A stretch of DNA of 64,000 nucleotides, taken from the NCBI RefSeq assembly GCF_003265705.1, contig NW_020312859.1:4822145-4886144 (forward strand), read 5' to 3'. Source of the DNA: Callorhinus ursinus (taxonomy: Eukaryota; Chordata; Mammalia; Carnivora; Otariidae). The translations under genes and the position numbers were made by a program. The first letter of the stretch is position 1; every line of letters starts with the position of its first letter. Shown piece after piece: positions 61,217 through 64,000 of this stretch. The notes beneath the pieces were generated by a model that saw only the letters and a list, made by a program, of their open reading frames with translations, ran no database searches and had not been told where the DNA came from.

Positions 61217-62090
61217 GATGAGAAGACAGAGGAATTTGTCCCAAATGAAAGAATAGGACAAGGCCACAGTCAGAGAGATAAGCAAACAGGTACAAGTAAC
61301 ATGCCTGATAGAGAATTTAAAGCAATGATCATAAGGATACTCACTGGACTTGAAAGAATAGTGAAGGACATCACTGAGACCATTAACACAGAGATAAGGA
61401 GTAACAGCAGAGATAAAGGGCTCAATAAACAAAATGAGAAACATGCTTGATGGAATGAATAGCAGGCTGGAAGAAGCGAGGAAAAAATCAGTGATCCAGA
61501 AGACAAAGTGATGGAAAGTCATCAAGCTGAACAAGAGAGAAAAAAAGTAGACTTAGGGAACTCAGTGATTCCATCAACTGTAATAATATTCATATTATAG
61601 GAGACCTAGAAGGAAAAGAGAGAAAAGGGGGGCAGATAATTTATTTGAAGAAATAATAGCTGGAAACTTCCCTAATGTGGGGAAGGAAAAGATATCCAAA
61701 TCCTGGAGGTACAGAAAACTCCCATCAAAATAAACAAAAGCAGATCCACACCAAGACATAATTGTAATTAAAATGGCAAAATATGGTGATGAAGGAAAAA
61801 TACTAAAAATGACAAGACAAAAGAAGACAGTTACATACAAAGGAAATCCCAAAAGGCTAGCAGCAGCTTTTGCAGAAACTTTGCAAGCAAGAAAGGAGCG
61901 GCATCATATATTCAAAGTGCTGAATGGGAAGAGCCCACAGCCAAGAATATTCTATCCAGCAAGGCTATCATTTGGAATAGAAGGAGAGATAAAGAGTTGC
62001 CAAGACAAATGAAAACTAAAGGAGATCATGACCATTAAAGAAGCTCTGCAAGAAATGTTAAAAGGGGACTCTTTGGAAAGGAGAGAACAA
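61217..62090 (+). pseudogene. L1 no. 3 ORF1 remnant
   Basis: N-terminal MRRQRNLSQMKE at about 61218 runs into a stop within a few codons. Later pieces include the RRM-like region (ENFPNVG-like text near 61650-61690) and the C-terminal piece at 61773-62012 (KRLAAAFAETLQARKERHH, SFGIEGEIKSCQDK). It ends in an early stop at 62010-62012, where the L1 no. 2 copy reads through. Confidence 0.8.
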
Positions 62091-62703
62091 ACGTGACAGT
62101 ATAAAGGTAGGAAACACAAAAACAGTGAAAAATGAATATTTCTGTCAAAAATCAGTCAAGGGACTCAAAATAAAAGGATGTAAAATATGACAACACATAC
62201 CTAAAATGTGGGGATGAAAGGAGTAAAGATTGGGTTCAAACTTAAATGACCATCAATTTAATATAGACTGCTATATGCAGAAGAGGTTGTATACAAGCCT
62301 GAGAGTAACCAAAAATCAAAAGTCAGTAACAAATATGCAAAAAATAAAAAGAAAGGAATCCAAGTATATCACTAAAAAAAGTCACAACACTTGAAAAAAA
62401 GACAGGAAAGGATCAGAGAAAATCTTCATAAAAAACTATAAAACAAGTAATAAAATGGCAATAAATACACATCTATCACTAACTACCTAGAATTTAAATG
62501 AACAAAACACTCCAATAAAAAGACTTAGGGTGTCAGAATGAATAAAAAAACAAGACCCATCCTTATGCTGCCTAAAAAACACTCATTATAGACCTAAAGA
62601 TACTGCAGATTGAAAGTGAGAGGATGGGGAAACATCTATCATGCAAATGGATGTCAAAAGAAAGCAGGAGTAGCAATATTTATATTGGACAAAATAGACT
62701 TTA

Positions 62704-62896
62704 TTTTTTAAAGGATTTATTTTAGAGAGACCACATGTAAATAGGGGGAGGGGCAGAAGGAGAGAGAGAGAATCTCAAGCAGACTCCACTCTGACTGCAG
62801 AGCCCGACCCAGGGTTTGATCCCATAACACTGGGATCATGACCTGAGCCAAAATCAAGAGTCAGATGCTTAACCAGCTGAACCACCCAGGCACCCC
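62704..62896 (-). mobile_element. SINEC inserted in L1 no. 3
   Basis: Antisense SINEC: T-rich tail side first ('ttttttaaaggatttatttt'), purine-rich 'aaggagagagagagaatctc', then the head 'ttaaccagctgaaccaccca' and 'ggcacccc'. Exact 18-bp duplication TGGACAAAATAGACTTTA at 62686-62703 and 62897-62914. Confidence 0.95.
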
Positions 62897-63165
62897 TGGA
62901 CAAAATAGACTTTAAAACAAAGACCATAATAAGAGACAAAGCAGGACACTATATAATAATAAAGGGGACAACCTTACAAGAAGAGATAATAATTGTAAAT
63001 ATTCATGCACCCAACACAGGAGCACCAAAATACATAAAACAGTTAATAACAAACACAAAGGAACTCATCGATAGTAATAACAATAACAGTAGGGGACTCT
63101 AACATCCCACTTAAATCAATGGACAGATCGTCTAAACAGAAAATCAACAAAGAAACAATGGCTTT

Positions 63166-64000
63166 GGGGGCGGAGCAAGATGGCGGAGGAGAGGGAGACC
63201 TAGATTTCGTCTGGTCTCGGGAATTCAGCTGAATAGGGATCAAGCCATTCCTAACACCTACGAACTCAACAGGAGATCGAACAGGAGAGTAGCAACAACT
63301 CTCTGAACAGAGAAGCGGCCACTTACTGGAAGGTAGGGCGTGCGGAGAAGTGAATCCGAGGCGATATTCGGGAGGATAGACGGCGGGGGAGGGGCCTCCG
63401 CCGGCCGCTTCTGGCAAGTGATAGAGCCGCGGAGCACAAAATCGGACCTTTTAGAAGTTGGCTCGGCGGAGGGACGTCGCTGCAATGGCTAAGCGGAGGG
63501 TGGAATCCTCCCGGGACAGTGTGGTCTCAGGACCCTTGGGGTCACAGAGAGACCGGGGGTGCCTGAGAGCGCCAGAGCTCCCAGGTATCAGAGCGGGGAA
63601 GCCGGCTGCAGAGACGGAGCAGAGTCGCGGGCTCTCAGCTCGGGGTTGCCATAAACTGTGATCTGTGGCCCAGTCGGGCCACGGCTCCTCCAGCAGGGAC
63701 CCAGCAGGCGGCAGATCCAGGGAGACTCCCCTCCTTCCCCCGGGGAGGAGCGGTGCGGGAACGCACTGCAGGGATCTGCTGGGTTTGGAGACTCCGCGCG
63801 GGGTCGGGTGCCAGAGATAGCAACGCTCGGTCACAGGCCAGGTGAGCACGGAGTGCGGCCGGAGACCGGGGACACGGAAGTGACTGCTTTTCTTTGGGGG
63901 CACACTGAGGAGCGGGGCCCCGAGTTCTCAGCTTCTCCGGGTGGAGATTGGGAGGCCACCATTTCTGCCCTGGTCCTCCAAGGCTGTACGGAGAGCTTAC
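63166..64000 (+). mobile_element. Young L1 (no. 4) 5' end, CpG-rich promoter, continues past window
   Basis: The element starts at the G-run ('gggggcggagcaagatggcg'), inserted into ORF2 of L1 no. 3. It has the CpG-rich composition of an intact L1 5' UTR, in sharp contrast to the AT-rich host. The start holds a YY1-type core CAAGATGGCGG at 63176-63186, the site that sets the start of L1 transcription in other mammals. Little decay of CpG sites suggests recent insertion. Coding potential cannot be judged, because ORF1 lies beyond 64000. Confidence 0.88.
63176..63186 (+). promoter_or_regulatory. YY1-type site at the L1 no. 4 start
   Basis: CAAGATGGCGG lies 10 nt inside the element. It matches the YY1 core conserved at the 5' end of mammalian L1s, where it directs accurate initiation. 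Function here is inferred from position and motif. Confidence 0.6.

Larger units (their letters stand above)
60061..63165 (+). mobile_element. L1 retrotransposon no. 3, 5' part, interrupted
   Basis: Starts 'gggaagatggtggcagagta', the same 5' end as L1 no. 2. 5' UTR to about 61200, ORF1 remnant, start of ORF2, then cut at 63166 by L1 no. 4. It is very similar to L1 no. 2: for example, 31066 onward and 62152 onward share more than 40 identical nt. An antisense SINEC lies at 62704-62896. The rest of this element should continue beyond the window. Confidence 0.9.

Overview
The window is mammalian nuclear DNA, most likely from a caniform carnivoran. It carries tRNA-derived carnivore SINEs (SINEC) of the caniform type and carnivore L1 elements of several ages, set among old mammalian repeats (MIR, L2, MaLR LTRs, hAT-Charlie elements). 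A non-dog caniform (bear, seal or mustelid type) is my guess from the L1 sequences, at low confidence. There are no operons, CRISPR arrays, tRNA genes or rRNA genes.

The only gene I can support is the 3' end of PTPRT, the type IIB receptor protein tyrosine phosphatase rho, on the + strand. Nine exons lie between 2561 and 43736. All have GT/AG borders and together give 1227 nt, that is 408 residues plus a stop in one continuous frame. They encode the C-terminal half of the first phosphatase domain (D1, with WPD loop and HCSAGAGR signature), the D1-D2 linker, and all of the second domain (D2). D2 keeps the HCLNGGGR signature but has WPA where WPD is expected and KNRS where KNRY is expected, so it looks like a pseudophosphatase domain. 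The upstream exons (MAM, Ig, fibronectin III, transmembrane, first half of D1) lie outside the window. The stop codon is followed by a 3' UTR of about 8 kb that probably ends at the AATAAA at 51757-51762.

Layout: 1-2560 is upstream intron, with a 400-base assembly gap flanked by a 95-bp inverted repeat. From 2561 to 13814 there are five exons in introns rich in MIR and L2. The 13815-38719 intron (about 24.9 kb) holds two near-full-length, decayed L1s pointing away from each other (20.7-27.1 kb minus, 28.6-35.35 kb plus), two SINECs and older elements. From 38720 to 43736 are the last four exons, and 43737 to about 51780 is the 3' UTR. From about 51.8 kb to the end is intergenic DNA with old L1 and LTR remnants. 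A third L1 begins at 60061; it is interrupted by an antisense SINEC and then by the CpG-rich 5' end of a much younger L1 at 63166, which runs off the window.

I found no new gene system. The most interesting signals are small insertions with exact target-site duplications: a 29-nt copy of sequence from 1.67 kb away (12986-13014), a 27-nt SINE head with no body or tail (52952-52978), and a 44-nt L1 3'-end insertion (22588-22631). The inverted repeat around the gap and the layout of the L1 copies around the last PTPRT exons also stand out.
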